Shown here: piece by piece, positions 16,242-24,878 of the stretch
Position numbering within the stretch: position 1 is the stretch's first letter
How the letters are laid out: each line of letters starts with the position of its first letter
DNA from: Ferrovibrio sp964218355
GTDB taxonomy: Bacteria > Pseudomonadota > Alphaproteobacteria > Ferrovibrionales > Ferrovibrionaceae
Reading direction: 5' to 3'
DNA length: 64,000 bases
Assembly (NCBI RefSeq): GCF_964218355.1
Contig: NZ_CAXPMC010000009.1
Location: 372,001-436,000 of the forward strand
The notes under the pieces: model-generated
Database searches by the model: none
The model's input: only the letters and a program-made list of their open reading frames with translations
What the model was told of the DNA's origin: nothing
Program-made: the position numbers and the translations under genes

Positions 16242-17255
16242 ATGTCTCGTCGTGGCCGGCTGCTGGCCGTGCTGCTGCTGGTCGTGACCGGCCTTGGCGG
16301 CTGCGCCGAAACCGCGCTGGTCAACCACACAGCCAAGTCGGTATTGCGTAACGACGGCCCTCCGGCCCAGGGCGGCGCACGGGGCGGCATCTACAAGGTG
16401 GGTAATCCCTACCAGATCAATGGCGTGTGGTATTACCCGAAGGAAGACCCGGGGTACGATGAGACCGGCATCGGTTCGTGGTATGGCGAGCAGTTCCACG
16501 CCAAGACCACCGCGAATGGCGAAACCTTCGACATGAACGAAGTGACGGCGGCGCATCCGACCCTGCCGATGCCGTCGCTGGTCCGGGTCACCAATCTCGA
16601 GAACGGCCGCTCGATTGTCGTCCGCGTCAATGATCGCGGGCCCTATGCCAATGGCCGCATCATCGACCTGTCGCGGCGCTCGGCGCAGCTGCTGGGCTAT
16701 GAGCGGCAGGGCACCGCCAAGGTGCGCGTGCAGTATATCGGCCCGGCGCCGCTGGACGGCGATGGCGGCCGGATGCTGGCGGCAGCCAATGGCGCCAGCC
16801 ACGAAAATCCGGCCGCAGCACCGCGCGCCGAGGTCTCTGCCGAGGCGCTGCCGCCGCCGCCAGGTGCCAAGGGCAAGACCACCAGCGTGGCGAAGCCGGC
16901 CGAACCGCCGCCTTCGGCGACGCAGATCCTGGCGGCGCAGAACCGCGCCGGTGGCGGCGCGCCGGTCGCAACCGCAACGGAAACCGATCTCGCGCACCAG
17001 ACGGTCGATGTCGGCCCGGCCCGAGGCGGCCAGATTTTCGTTCAGGTCGGCGCCTTCTCGCTGCACGAGAATGCCCACAAGCTGGCGGCGCGGCTGTCGC
17101 TGATCGGCCCGGTGGGCGTCAGTTCGACCTTCGTCAACCGGCAGGAATTTTTCCGGGTGCGCCTGGGCCCGTATAACCAGGTGGCGGGAGCCGACCAGGC
17201 CCTGCAGCAGGTGCTCAACAGTGGAATGACCGATGCGCGTATTGTTGTGGAGTAG
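16242..17255 (+). CDS. rlpA: septal ring lytic transglycosylase RlpA family lipoprotein
   Basis: RlpA cleaves naked glycan strands at the division site. A lipoprotein signal (LGGC lipobox) leads to a double-psi beta-barrel with GIGSWYGEQFHAKTTANGE, the conserved TAAHPTLP, and RVNDRGPYANGRIIDLS, which holds the catalytic region. A Pro/Ala-rich linker precedes a C-terminal SPOR domain (QIFVQVGAFSLHENAHKLAARL...VRLGPY) that binds denuded peptidoglycan. The length is 337 aa from the ATG at 16242. The 3' end overlaps the favoured start of the carboxypeptidase gene, so the two are probably one transcription unit. Confidence 0.92.
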   Translation: MSRRGRLLAVLLLVVTGLGGCAETALVNHTAKSVLRNDGPPAQGGARGGIYKVGNPYQINGVWYYPKEDPGYDETGIGSWYGEQFHAKTTANGETFDMNEVTAAHPTLPMPSLVRVTNLENGRSIVVRVNDRGPYANGRIIDLSRRSAQLLGYERQGTAKVRVQYIGPAPLDGDGGRMLAAANGASHENPAAAPRAEVSAEALPPPPGAKGKTTSVAKPAEPPPSATQILAAQNRAGGGAPVATATETDLAHQTVDVGPARGGQIFVQVGAFSLHENAHKLAARLSLIGPVGVSSTFVNRQEFFRVRLGPYNQVAGADQALQQVLNSGMTDARIVVE

Positions 17256-18420
17256 GATGGCGGTTGCGGCTGTTGCCGCGCTGCTGTCGTTTGTCGTCGT
17301 GGCGGCTCCGGCCCGGGCCCAGCTGGGGCAGGTGGAAACCGCCGGCCGCCAGATGATCGTGATGGATCACGATACCGGCGCGGTGATCTACGAAAAGAAC
17401 GCCGACGACCTGATGCATCCCTCGTCGATGTCCAAGCTGATGACCGTCTATGTGGTCTTCAGGATGCTGGCCGAAGGCAAGCTGCATATGGACGACGCCT
17501 TCCCGGTCAGCGAGAAGGCCTGGCGCATGCAGGGCTCGAAGATGTTCGTACATGTGGGCGACCGCGTGAAGGTTGCTGACCTGCTGCGCGGCGTGATCGT
17601 GCAGTCGGGCAACGATGCCTGCATCGTGCTGGCCGAGGGTATCGCCGGCAGCGAGGAAGCTTTCGCCGAACTGCTGAATGCCGAGGGCAGGCGGATCGGG
17701 CTGACCCACAGCACTTTCCGGAATGCGTCCGGCTGGCCCGATCCGCAGCATCTGACCACCGCGCGCGACCTGGCGCGGCTCGCCCGCCACCTGATCGGCG
17801 ATTTTCCGCAGTATTACAGTCTCTTTGCCGAAAAGGAATTCACCTACGGCATTGATGTCACCAGCAAGAAGCCGATCACCCAGGGCAACCGCAATCCACT
17901 GCTGTACAAGGATATCGGTGCCGATGGCCTGAAGACCGGCCATACCGAAGAGGCCGGCTACGGCCTGACCGCCTCGGCAAAGCGTGGCAACCGCCGGCTG
18001 ATCCTGGTGATCAACGGCCTGAAAAGCATGAACGAGCGGTCCCGCGAATCCGAACGGCTGCTGGAGCTGGCCTTCAGCCAGTTCGACAATATCCGCCTGT
18101 TCAGTGCCGGCGCCAAGGTGGACGAGGCCGATGTCTGGCTCGGCTCGCTGGCCAGGCTGCCGCTGATGATCGACCGCGACCTGATGATGACCGTGCCGCG
18201 CATGAACAAGGGCAGCGTCAAAGTCGTCGTGAGCTACGACAACCCGATCCCGGCGCCGATTGCCAAAGGCACGCCGGTGGCGACCCTGAAGGTCACCAGC
18301 GAGGACCGCATCCTGGCCGAACTGCCGCTGACCGCCGGCGCGGACGTGCAGCAGCTGGGCTTCACCGGGCGCATCGGCGCGGCGATCAGCTATCTGCTGT
18401 GGGGCGCGGGCAAGCAGTGA
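17233..18420 (+). CDS. serine-type D-Ala-D-Ala carboxypeptidase (PBP5/6-like)
   Basis: This penicillin-binding protein trims the terminal D-Ala from peptidoglycan stem peptides. After a signal peptide (cleavage near APARAQ) the three active-site motifs are intact: SxxK as SMSK (in HPSSMSKLM), SxN as SGN (in VQSGNDACIV), and KTG (in DGLKTGHTEEAGYG). A C-terminal PBP5-type beta domain follows. The start at 17233 overlaps rlpA by 23 bp and gives a normal positively charged signal peptide. An ATG at 17257 has a better ribosome site but lacks the basic n-region. Confidence 0.93.
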   Translation: MRVLLWSRMAVAAVAALLSFVVVAAPARAQLGQVETAGRQMIVMDHDTGAVIYEKNADDLMHPSSMSKLMTVYVVFRMLAEGKLHMDDAFPVSEKAWRMQGSKMFVHVGDRVKVADLLRGVIVQSGNDACIVLAEGIAGSEEAFAELLNAEGRRIGLTHSTFRNASGWPDPQHLTTARDLARLARHLIGDFPQYYSLFAEKEFTYGIDVTSKKPITQGNRNPLLYKDIGADGLKTGHTEEAGYGLTASAKRGNRRLILVINGLKSMNERSRESERLLELAFSQFDNIRLFSAGAKVDEADVWLGSLARLPLMIDRDLMMTVPRMNKGSVKVVVSYDNPIPAPIAKGTPVATLKVTSEDRILAELPLTAGADVQQLGFTGRIGAAISYLLWGAGKQ

Positions 18421-19094
18421 CCGCACCGCGGGGCCGCTTCGTCACGCTGGAAGGCGGCGAGGGCGCCGGCAAGTCCACCCAGATCGGCAGGCTGGCGGAA
18501 CGGCTGGCTGCCGCTGGCCTTGATGTCGTTACCACACGGGAGCCGGGTGGTACCCCGGGTGGCGAGGAAATCCGCCGCCTTCTGGTGACCGGCGAGCCCG
18601 GCCGCTGGGATGCGATGACGGAAACCCTGCTGCATTACGCGGCGCGTCGCGAGCATGTCGAAAAGACGGTGAAACCGGCCCTGGCCCGCGGGGCCTGGGT
18701 AATCTCCGACCGTTTTGCGGATTCCACCATGGCCTATCAGGGTTGTGCCGGCAGCGTCGGACGCGATGCCGTGCGCGCCTTGCACAGGCTGGTGCTGGGC
18801 GATTTCGCGCCGGACCTGACTGTCATCCTCGACCTGCCGGTGGAACTCGGCCTGCAGCGGGCCAAAGGCCGCCAGGCCGCGACAGCGTCGGCTGCTGCCG
18901 CCGAGGATCGTTATGAACGGATGGGCAGCGCCTTTCACGAGACCCTGCGTCAGGCCTTTCACGAAATCGCGGCGGCCGAACCGCAGCGGTGCCGCCTGAT
19001 CGATGCAACCGGCGACGCCGACGCGGTGGCGGTCCGGATCTGGGACGCGGTGGCCGGCCATTTCGGTGCCGCCGTCGCGGGCAATGGCCGATGA
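18417..19094 (+). CDS. tmk: thymidylate kinase
   Basis: Tmk phosphorylates dTMP to dTDP in the cytosol. The P-loop reads EGGEGAGKST near the N-terminus, followed by TREPGGTPGGEEIR and the DR(F/Y) segment SDRFADSTMAYQG; the lid region is AAAAEDRYERMG. I chose the GTG at 18417, which overlaps the preceding stop (GTGA). An upstream in-frame ATG at 18399 would lie inside the carboxypeptidase gene. Its own stop overlaps the holB start (ATGA), the common tmk-holB pairing. Confidence 0.95.
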   Translation: MTAPRGRFVTLEGGEGAGKSTQIGRLAERLAAAGLDVVTTREPGGTPGGEEIRRLLVTGEPGRWDAMTETLLHYAARREHVEKTVKPALARGAWVISDRFADSTMAYQGCAGSVGRDAVRALHRLVLGDFAPDLTVILDLPVELGLQRAKGRQAATASAAAAEDRYERMGSAFHETLRQAFHEIAAAEPQRCRLIDATGDADAVAVRIWDAVAGHFGAAVAGNGR

Positions 19095-20224
19095 GCGGAT
19101 ACGATCCGCAGCAGGCGGCCAGCTGGGGGCCGCGTCACACGCCGGTGCTCCACGGCCATGACGAGGCGGAGGCGACGCTGCTGGAAGCCTGGGCTTCGGG
19201 CCGGCTGCCGCATGCCTGGCTGATCACCGGCCCGCGCGGCGTGGGCAAGTCCACCCTGGCTTTCCGGTTCGCCCGTTTCCTGCTGGCCAATGGGCCGGCC
19301 GGCAGCCGCGACGAGGGCCCGAACCTGTTCGGCGATGCGCCGGTTTTGCCCGACACGCTGGCCATCCCCGAGGACCACCCGGTATTCAGCCGCATTGCCA
19401 GCGCCGGCCATGCCGACCTGATCACCGTCGAGCGCAGTTTTGACGAGAAAGGCGACCGCTGGCGCGGCGATATCGTGGTGCAGGATGTGCGCGCGGTGAT
19501 CGACCGTTTCGGCAAGACGGCGGCCGAGGGCGGCTACCGCGTCTGCATCGTCGATGCCGCCGACGACATGAACACCAATGCCGCCAACGCGCTGCTGAAG
19601 ATTCTCGAAGAACCGCCGCCGAATGCCGTGCTGCTACTGGTCAGCCATGCGCCGGGCGGCCTGCTGCCGACCATCCGCTCCCGCTGCCGGCGGCTGGCGC
19701 TGAAGCCGCTGGAGGATGCCGCGCTGGTACCGGCACTCGACCGGCTGCTGCCCGATCTCGATGCCGCCGAGCGGCGCGGCCTTGCCGTGCTGGCGGAAGG
19801 GGCGCCGGGCCGTGCCGTGCTGCTGGCCGGGCAGGGGGGGCTGAAGCTGCTGCATGGCCTGCTGGAGATGATCGGCCAGCTGCCGAAGCCGGATATTGCA
19901 AAGCTGCATGCCTTCGGTGACGCCCTGGGCCGCGACCGCAGCGGCGCCGGTTTCCAGGTGATGGGCGAACTGTTCCGCTGGTGGCTGGCCCGGCTGGTGC
20001 GGGCGGCGGCCGGCGACCGGATCGGCGGTCCGGGCTGGGCCGAAATCTTCCCCGGCGAGACCGCGCTGGCCCGGCGGCTGGCCGGCTGGCAGACGCCGGA
20101 CCGCTGGGCCGAGGACTGGGAGCAGGTCGGTCGCTTGCTCGACCGCGGGGAATCGGTCAATCTCGACCGGAAGCAGATGTTACTCAACCTGTTTGCCATG
20201 CTGGGGCGGGCTGCGGCCCGCTAG
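19091..20224 (+). CDS. holB: DNA polymerase III delta' subunit
   Basis: HolB is part of the clamp-loader complex. The 377-residue product has the AAA+ layout: HTPVLHGHDEAEATLLEAW, P-loop GPRGVGKS, the CIVDAADDMNTNAANALLKILEEPP segment that includes the degenerate Walker B, and the SRC arginine-finger motif as IRSRCRRL. Zinc-module cysteines are not obvious, as in many alphaproteobacterial delta' proteins. The ATG at 19091 overlaps the tmk stop; the frame is open further upstream but that part is inside tmk. Confidence 0.93.
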   Translation: MSGYDPQQAASWGPRHTPVLHGHDEAEATLLEAWASGRLPHAWLITGPRGVGKSTLAFRFARFLLANGPAGSRDEGPNLFGDAPVLPDTLAIPEDHPVFSRIASAGHADLITVERSFDEKGDRWRGDIVVQDVRAVIDRFGKTAAEGGYRVCIVDAADDMNTNAANALLKILEEPPPNAVLLLVSHAPGGLLPTIRSRCRRLALKPLEDAALVPALDRLLPDLDAAERRGLAVLAEGAPGRAVLLAGQGGLKLLHGLLEMIGQLPKPDIAKLHAFGDALGRDRSGAGFQVMGELFRWWLARLVRAAAGDRIGGPGWAEIFPGETALARRLAGWQTPDRWAEDWEQVGRLLDRGESVNLDRKQMLLNLFAMLGRAAAR

Positions 20225-20251
20225 GCGGGCGGCAGGCTGGCGGGGATTCAG

Positions 20252-21022
20252 ATGGCGGAGCAATCCGGAAAAGCGGCTGCCGGCGGCGGCCGGGCCAAGG
20301 CGGCCGGCGCATTGCAGGGCCCCGACACGCTCGAGCGGATCGGGCTGCTGTCGGATCTGAGCCCGGCGGCGCGGGCGGAGGTGGAGCGCGCCTGCCAGTG
20401 GCGCCGCTTTGCCAATGGTGAGCAGATTCTCGACCGCAACAGCGACAGCCGCGATGTCTATTTTGTCGTCGACGGCAATGTCGAGGTGGTCAATTACTCC
20501 GGTAATGGCCGCGAGATTTCCTATGCAGTGGTGCCGGCCGGCGGCTATTTCGGCGAACTGTCGGCCATCGACGGCGAGCGCCGCTCCGCCAGCGTTGTCG
20601 CGCAGGGAACCTGCCGGCTTGCCGCCCTGCCGCCCAAGGCCTTCGAGGCCCTGCTGGCACGCGAGCCCGCCGTGGCGCTGAAGGTGATGCGGCGGCTGGC
20701 CGGGATCATCCGCGCCAGCAACGAACGCATCATGGACCTGGCCACGCTGGGGGCAATCCAGCGCGTTTATCGCGAGCTGCTCAAGCTGGCCCGTCCCGAC
20801 CCGGTCAGTTCCGGCGGCTGGATGATCTATCCGATGCCCAAGCAGCACGAGATCGCCCGCCGTGCAGCCACCACCCGCGAGACGGTGGCCCGCGTGCTGG
20901 CCAACCTGCTGCATGGCGGGCAGATGACCCGGCGCGACAAGACCTATTACCTGACCGACCGCGACGTGCTGGAACAGGCGATCGTCCGCCTCGATGTGCG
21001 TCAGGGCCCCGTCATCAGCTGA
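20252..21022 (+). CDS. Crp/Fnr family transcriptional regulator
   Basis: The 256-residue protein has a cyclic-nucleotide-binding-type beta roll (ANGEQILDRNSDSRDVYFVVDGNVEVVN to GGYFGELSAIDGERRSASV) and a C-terminal winged helix with the recognition region RRAATTRETVARVLANLL. The N-terminal cysteine cluster of oxygen-sensing FNR proteins is missing, so it is unlikely to carry an iron-sulfur cluster. The GELSAIDGERRSA stretch resembles the cAMP-binding phosphate cassette, but the ligand is not certain. It starts 28 bp after holB and overlaps the convergent hydrolase by 8 bp. Confidence 0.87.
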   Translation: MAEQSGKAAAGGGRAKAAGALQGPDTLERIGLLSDLSPAARAEVERACQWRRFANGEQILDRNSDSRDVYFVVDGNVEVVNYSGNGREISYAVVPAGGYFGELSAIDGERRSASVVAQGTCRLAALPPKAFEALLAREPAVALKVMRRLAGIIRASNERIMDLATLGAIQRVYRELLKLARPDPVSSGGWMIYPMPKQHEIARRAATTRETVARVLANLLHGGQMTRRDKTYYLTDRDVLEQAIVRLDVRQGPVIS

Positions 21023-21818
21023 CGAAATCCGACAGGGCGGCATTGAAGGCCGCCGGCATCTCCAGATGCGGTGCATGGCCGGCGGCCGCCAGGCAGTGTC
21101 GGCGTGCGGCCGGAATCCCGGCTTCCAGCCACAGGCTGACCGCAGGATCGTAGAGCTGGCTTTCGCCGCCATGCAGGATCAGGACCGGCATGTCGAGACG
21201 CGGCATCAGCGGGCGGTAATCACAGGCCGCCATCGAGGCCCAGAGCGCCGCCATTGCCCCCGGGTCGTTATAGAGAATCTGCGCGGCTGCCCAGTCCTGC
21301 AGGGCCGGGTCATGGCAGCCGGACCGCGCGAAGATGCGCGGCACGAAGGCACCGGCATAGGCCGGCCAGTCGGCCTGCATCGCCAGCACGGCTGCCATGC
21401 TCTGCGCCATGTCGAAGCCACCGCGGATGCCGAGCGACCAGCCGGTATCGTTGGTGATCTTCGGGGTCATGTCGGCAATCACCAGCCCGCCCAGCGCGGC
21501 ACTGCCGTGACGGGCAATATAGTCGAAGGCCACCAGCGCCCCCATCGACCAGCCGACCAGCACGGCATTCTGCAGGCCGCGTTCGGCGATCACCCGGTGC
21601 AGGGCATCGGCCATGAAGCCGATCGAGAGATCGCCGGTGCGGGCCGGCGAATTCCGGTGCCCGGGCAGATCGGGAAACAGCAGGTGGAAGCGGTCGCGCA
21701 AGCCTGCGGCCTGCGGCGCGAAGAAACCGCCATGGCAGGACCATCCGTGCAGGAAAATCAGGGGCCGGCCGCGGCCGGCCTCGGTCACATGCATCGGGGC
21801 AACCTCAGGCTCCGACAT
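21015..21818 (-). CDS. alpha/beta hydrolase (last gene of the acyl-CoA operon)
   Basis: The fold is recognised from the oxyanion segment FLHGWSCHGG, the nucleophile elbow GWSMGA and a C-terminal His in AAGHAPHLE. The central PDLPGHRNS is typical of small alpha/beta hydrolases such as BioH-like or enol-lactone esterases. It is the most distal gene of the reverse-strand set that starts at the TetR gene, and its start overlaps the end of the preceding hot-dog gene. It may hydrolyse an ester or thioester intermediate of the same pathway; the substrate is unknown. Confidence 0.82.
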   Translation of the reverse strand: MSEPEVAPMHVTEAGRGRPLIFLHGWSCHGGFFAPQAAGLRDRFHLLFPDLPGHRNSPARTGDLSIGFMADALHRVIAERGLQNAVLVGWSMGALVAFDYIARHGSAALGGLVIADMTPKITNDTGWSLGIRGGFDMAQSMAAVLAMQADWPAYAGAFVPRIFARSGCHDPALQDWAAAQILYNDPGAMAALWASMAACDYRPLMPRLDMPVLILHGGESQLYDPAVSLWLEAGIPAARRHCLAAAGHAPHLEMPAAFNAALSDFVS

Positions 21819-22185
21819 CCTTCACCAGCACCAGGGCGCGGCCGTGGCAGATCACGGTGCCGGCCGCATCGGTGCAGGTGGTGGCAAGGTCGGCCAGATG
21901 CTTGTCCGGCCGCAGCCGGGTGATCTCGACCGTGGCGGTCAGTGCCTGGCCGACCCGGGCCGGCGCCGCGAACTGCATCTCCTGTTTCAGGTAATTGGTG
22001 CCGAAGCCGGGCAGTTCGACCCCCAACAGATACGAGAAGAGGGCGCCGATCAGCGGTTCCGGCACCCGGTCGTCGCCATCGGCTGCGATGCTGCCGGCCA
22101 GGCTGTGGAAATGGCGGATGTCGCCCGTGGTGAAACTGCGGGTGACGGTGGCGCGGGTGCCGGTCTGCAGGCTGGCTTGCGGCAT
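21805..22185 (-). CDS. MaoC-like hot-dog fold protein
   Basis: This 126-residue protein looks like a MaoC-type hydratase or hot-dog thioesterase. It begins VTRSFTTGDIRHFHSLAGSIAADGDDRVPEPLIGALFS, which corresponds to the hot-dog helix and active-site loop, and later has AAPARVGQALTATVEI. The classical D-x-N-P-x-H of MaoC hydratases is not preserved (GSIAADGDD), so catalysis may differ or may require pairing with the neighbouring subunit. It lies 9 bp after a more canonical MaoC gene and overlaps the downstream hydrolase. A two-subunit hydratase is plausible. Confidence 0.72.
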   Translation of the reverse strand: MPQASLQTGTRATVTRSFTTGDIRHFHSLAGSIAADGDDRVPEPLIGALFSYLLGVELPGFGTNYLKQEMQFAAPARVGQALTATVEITRLRPDKHLADLATTCTDAAGTVICHGRALVLVKDVGA

Positions 22186-22194
22186 GGCTGGGCC

Positions 22195-22566
22195 TCAGGC
22201 GATGTGGATGCGGGCTTCGCCGTCGAGGGCGACGGCGCCGTCGGTGATGCGGGTGACGCGGGTCGACAGGGTGCGGCTGCCGCCGTCGGCTGCGGTCTGC
22301 AGCACCTCGAAGCGCAAAGGCTCGCCGGCATAGGCGGGATTGGGGAACATCAGGGTCTGTCCGGCCTGCACGGCGCCAGGATAAAGTTTCTGGATCATGC
22401 CCCAGAGCACCGTATACAGCAGCATGCCGTGGCTGACGGTACGGCCGAAGCGGGTACGGGCCGAGAAATCCGGGTCGACATGGATCGGGTTGTTGTCGCC
22501 GCTGACACCGGCAAACAGGTCGAAGTCGGCCTGGCTCAGGCTGCGGTCTATGCTCAGGCTGGTCAT
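22195..22566 (-). CDS. MaoC family dehydratase
   Basis: The 123-residue product carries the MaoC hydratase-2 motif clearly: FAGVSGDNNPIHVDPDFSA followed by GRTVSHGM. It should hydrate or dehydrate an enoyl-CoA-type thioester in the cytosol. A GGAGGG ribosome site precedes the ATG. It sits between the CoA ligase and a second, degenerate MaoC-like gene in an operon with an enoyl-CoA hydratase/isomerase homologue. Confidence 0.85.
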   Translation of the reverse strand: MTSLSIDRSLSQADFDLFAGVSGDNNPIHVDPDFSARTRFGRTVSHGMLLYTVLWGMIQKLYPGAVQAGQTLMFPNPAYAGEPLRFEVLQTAADGGSRTLSTRVTRITDGAVALDGEARIHIA

Positions 22567-22578
22567 GCGGCCCTCCGG

Positions 22579-24078
22579 TCAGGCGGTTTTGTGGCTGCGA
22601 CGCAGCACGTGTTTCTGGATTTTGCCGGCGGCGGTGCGCGGGAAGTCTTCGACGATCTCGATATACTTCGGCACCTTGTAGGCGGCCAGGTTCTGCCGGC
22701 AGAAGGCGCGCAGGGCCTCGGCATCGACAGCTTCGCCCGGACGCGGCATCACATGGGCGATGCCGACCTCGCCCCATTTTTCATCGGGCACACCCAGCAC
22801 AGCGCATTCCAGCACGCCGGGGAAGCGGTAGATGACGATCTCGACTTCCGCCGGGTAGACGTTCTCGCCGCCGGAGATGTACATGTCCTTGATGCGGTCG
22901 ACGATATAGTAGTAGCCGTCTTCATCCCGGCGGGCGACGTCGCCGCTTTTCAGCCAGCCATCCCTGGTGAAGGCAGCCTGCGTGGCGCTGTCGTTGTTCC
23001 AGTAGCCGGGGGTCACGCCGGGGCCGCGAATCTGCAGTTCGCCGGCCTCGCCGTCCAGCAGCGGGCGGTCGTCCTCGTCTGCGATGCGCACCTCGGCCAG
23101 AATCTGCGGCTTGCCGACCGAACCGATCTTCGCCTCGGCATGGGCCGAATCCATCAGGAAGACGGTCGGGCCGGTCTCGGTCATGCCCATGCCATTGCAG
23201 ACCCGCACACCGCGCCGGGCAAACAGGGCGATCATGCTGGCCGGCAGCGGTGCGCCGCCGCAGCCCCAGCTGCGCACGCGGGAGAGGTCGGCGGCGGCAA
23301 AGCCGGGATGCAGGCTGAGTGCCTGGTAGATCGCGGGCACACCGAAAAACGCCGTGCAGTCACCGGCGGCAATCATCGCCATCACCGGATCGGGTTCGAA
23401 TTTGCGCAGAATCCGTATGCAGCCGCCATGCATCAGCATGGGCAGGGTATAGAGATTGATGCCGGCGGTATGGAACAGCGGCAGGAAGTTGATCGTGCTG
23501 TCGGTGGAAACGAGATCGATCGCCTGGCCGATATTGATGGCATTGGCACAGGCCATGCCCGGCGTCTGGATCACCGCCTTGGGCTGGCCGGTGGTGCCGG
23601 AGGTATACAGCATGTACCAGACACGGTCGGTCGGCCACGCCGTCTCGAAGGCCTGGAAAGCCGTGGCTGTCACGGCCTCCTCGTAACCGGCGAAGGAGAG
23701 CAGGGATGTGCCCGCCGCCTGTGCCAGTTCCTGCGCCACGGCGGCATTCTCCGCATCATGGACCAGCAGTTTCGCACCGCAATTCTGCAGGACCGGCAGC
23801 AGTTCCGCGGCCGGCTGGCGCCAGTTCAGCGGCACAAGAATGGCGCCGATGCGGCCGCAGGCGAACAGGATTTCGAAAAACGGCACGTGGTTGAAGCACA
23901 GGATCGCCACCCGGTCGCCATCGCCGATGCCCTGCCGGTCGAGCCAGGCGGCAAAGCGGCCGGCGCGGTCATGCAGGGCGGCATAGCTGGTGACATGGCC
24001 GCTGGCGACATCGATGAAGGCCGGCCGGCCGGGCGTCAGTTCGGCGCGGCGGGCTGCGATGTCGAAAACGATGCGCAT
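22579..24078 (-). CDS. AMP-dependent acyl-CoA synthetase/ligase
   Basis: The enzyme would activate a carboxylic acid to its CoA thioester through an acyl-adenylate. The P-loop-like motif reads YTSGTTGQPKAV (near residue 155), followed by NGMGMTETGPT, the YYYIVDRIKDMYISGGENVYP hinge and a C-terminal catalytic Lys in RTAAGKIQKH. The length of 499 residues is typical of medium-chain or aromatic acyl-CoA ligases; specificity is not readable. It lies 23 bp after the enoyl-CoA hydratase-like gene and carries the committing step of the presumed pathway. Confidence 0.9.
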   Translation of the reverse strand: MRIVFDIAARRAELTPGRPAFIDVASGHVTSYAALHDRAGRFAAWLDRQGIGDGDRVAILCFNHVPFFEILFACGRIGAILVPLNWRQPAAELLPVLQNCGAKLLVHDAENAAVAQELAQAAGTSLLSFAGYEEAVTATAFQAFETAWPTDRVWYMLYTSGTTGQPKAVIQTPGMACANAINIGQAIDLVSTDSTINFLPLFHTAGINLYTLPMLMHGGCIRILRKFEPDPVMAMIAAGDCTAFFGVPAIYQALSLHPGFAAADLSRVRSWGCGGAPLPASMIALFARRGVRVCNGMGMTETGPTVFLMDSAHAEAKIGSVGKPQILAEVRIADEDDRPLLDGEAGELQIRGPGVTPGYWNNDSATQAAFTRDGWLKSGDVARRDEDGYYYIVDRIKDMYISGGENVYPAEVEIVIYRFPGVLECAVLGVPDEKWGEVGIAHVMPRPGEAVDAEALRAFCRQNLAAYKVPKYIEIVEDFPRTAAGKIQKHVLRRSHKTA

Positions 24079-24101
24079 GGATATCCTCCGGTCTTTTCCG
24101 G

Positions 24102-24878
24102 TTATGGGGCGCGGCCAAGAAACCGCGCCATGCCGCGATCGGCCTCGTCGGTGGCGATCTGCGCCAGAAAGGTTTGCTTCTCAGCTTCCAGTCCGGCGGC
24201 GATGGCGGCGCGCCGCTCCGGCATCAACAGCAAGCGCCGGGTGGCGGCTACGCTGCCGGGCTGCCCGGCGGCAATCGCCTCGCACCAGCCGGCGATGCAA
24301 GTGTCGAGGGTATCGGCCGGCACCAGTACGGTGGCAAGGCCAAGCGCCAGCATTTCGTCGGCTGCCACGCGACGGTTCAGCAGCTGGATTTCGCGGGCTT
24401 TCGCGGTGCCGATGCGGTCAGGCAGCATTGCCGTCCAGCCGCCATCGGGGCTGAAGCCGACTTCGGTATAGTACGGCTGCAGGAAGACCGCCGGCGTGAC
24501 TGCGGCGAGGTCGCAGGCCAGCAGCAGGCCAAGTGAGCCGCCGGTGACCGGGCCCTGGATGCGACCGATCACCGGCACCGGCAGGTCGAGCAGGGCGAGG
24601 ATGACCCGGTTCAGGCCGCCGACCAGGATATCCGCATAGGCGGTGCGGCGGTCGCGCGGCTGTTCGAAGAAGCCGCCGACATCGCCGCCGGTGGAAAAGC
24701 TGCGGCCGGCCGCTTCCAGCACCAGCACGCGCAGGCCAGGCTGGGCGGCCGCGAGATCAAGCTCTCTCAGCACTGCGTCGGTCAGGCCGGGCACGAGGCT
24801 GTTATGCCGCTCGGGCCGGTTCAGGCGCAGCCGCGCCACCGGACCATCCAGCTCCAGCAGGGCGAGCGGCCCGCTCAT
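24102..24878 (-). CDS. enoyl-CoA hydratase/isomerase family protein
   Basis: A crotonase-fold protein of 258 residues, with the CoA/oxyanion segments RLNRPERHNSL, FSTGGDVGGF and IQGPVTGGSLGLLLACDLA. The position of the second catalytic glutamate of hydratases reads TEVGFSPDGGWT, an Asp-containing pattern more like delta-isomerase or PaaG-type members. The usual first glutamate is not evident. Isomerase chemistry is therefore as likely as hydration. Its ATG overlaps the stop of the TetR gene (ATGA), so regulator and enzyme are co-translated. Confidence 0.85.
   Translation of the reverse strand: MSGPLALLELDGPVARLRLNRPERHNSLVPGLTDAVLRELDLAAAQPGLRVLVLEAAGRSFSTGGDVGGFFEQPRDRRTAYADILVGGLNRVILALLDLPVPVIGRIQGPVTGGSLGLLLACDLAAVTPAVFLQPYYTEVGFSPDGGWTAMLPDRIGTAKAREIQLLNRRVAADEMLALGLATVLVPADTLDTCIAGWCEAIAAGQPGSVAATRRLLLMPERRAAIAAGLEAEKQTFLAQIATDEADRGMARFLGRAP

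Noticed and set aside
20252..21022. Oxygen-sensing FNR/FixK partner for the cbb3 operon
   Set aside because: The N-terminal cysteine cluster is missing and the gene is 15 kb away in a replication/envelope context.
21613..24471. 952-codon forward open frame across the acyl-CoA operon
   Set aside because: Antisense to the hydrolase, MaoC and ligase genes, with low-complexity composition and no ribosome site.
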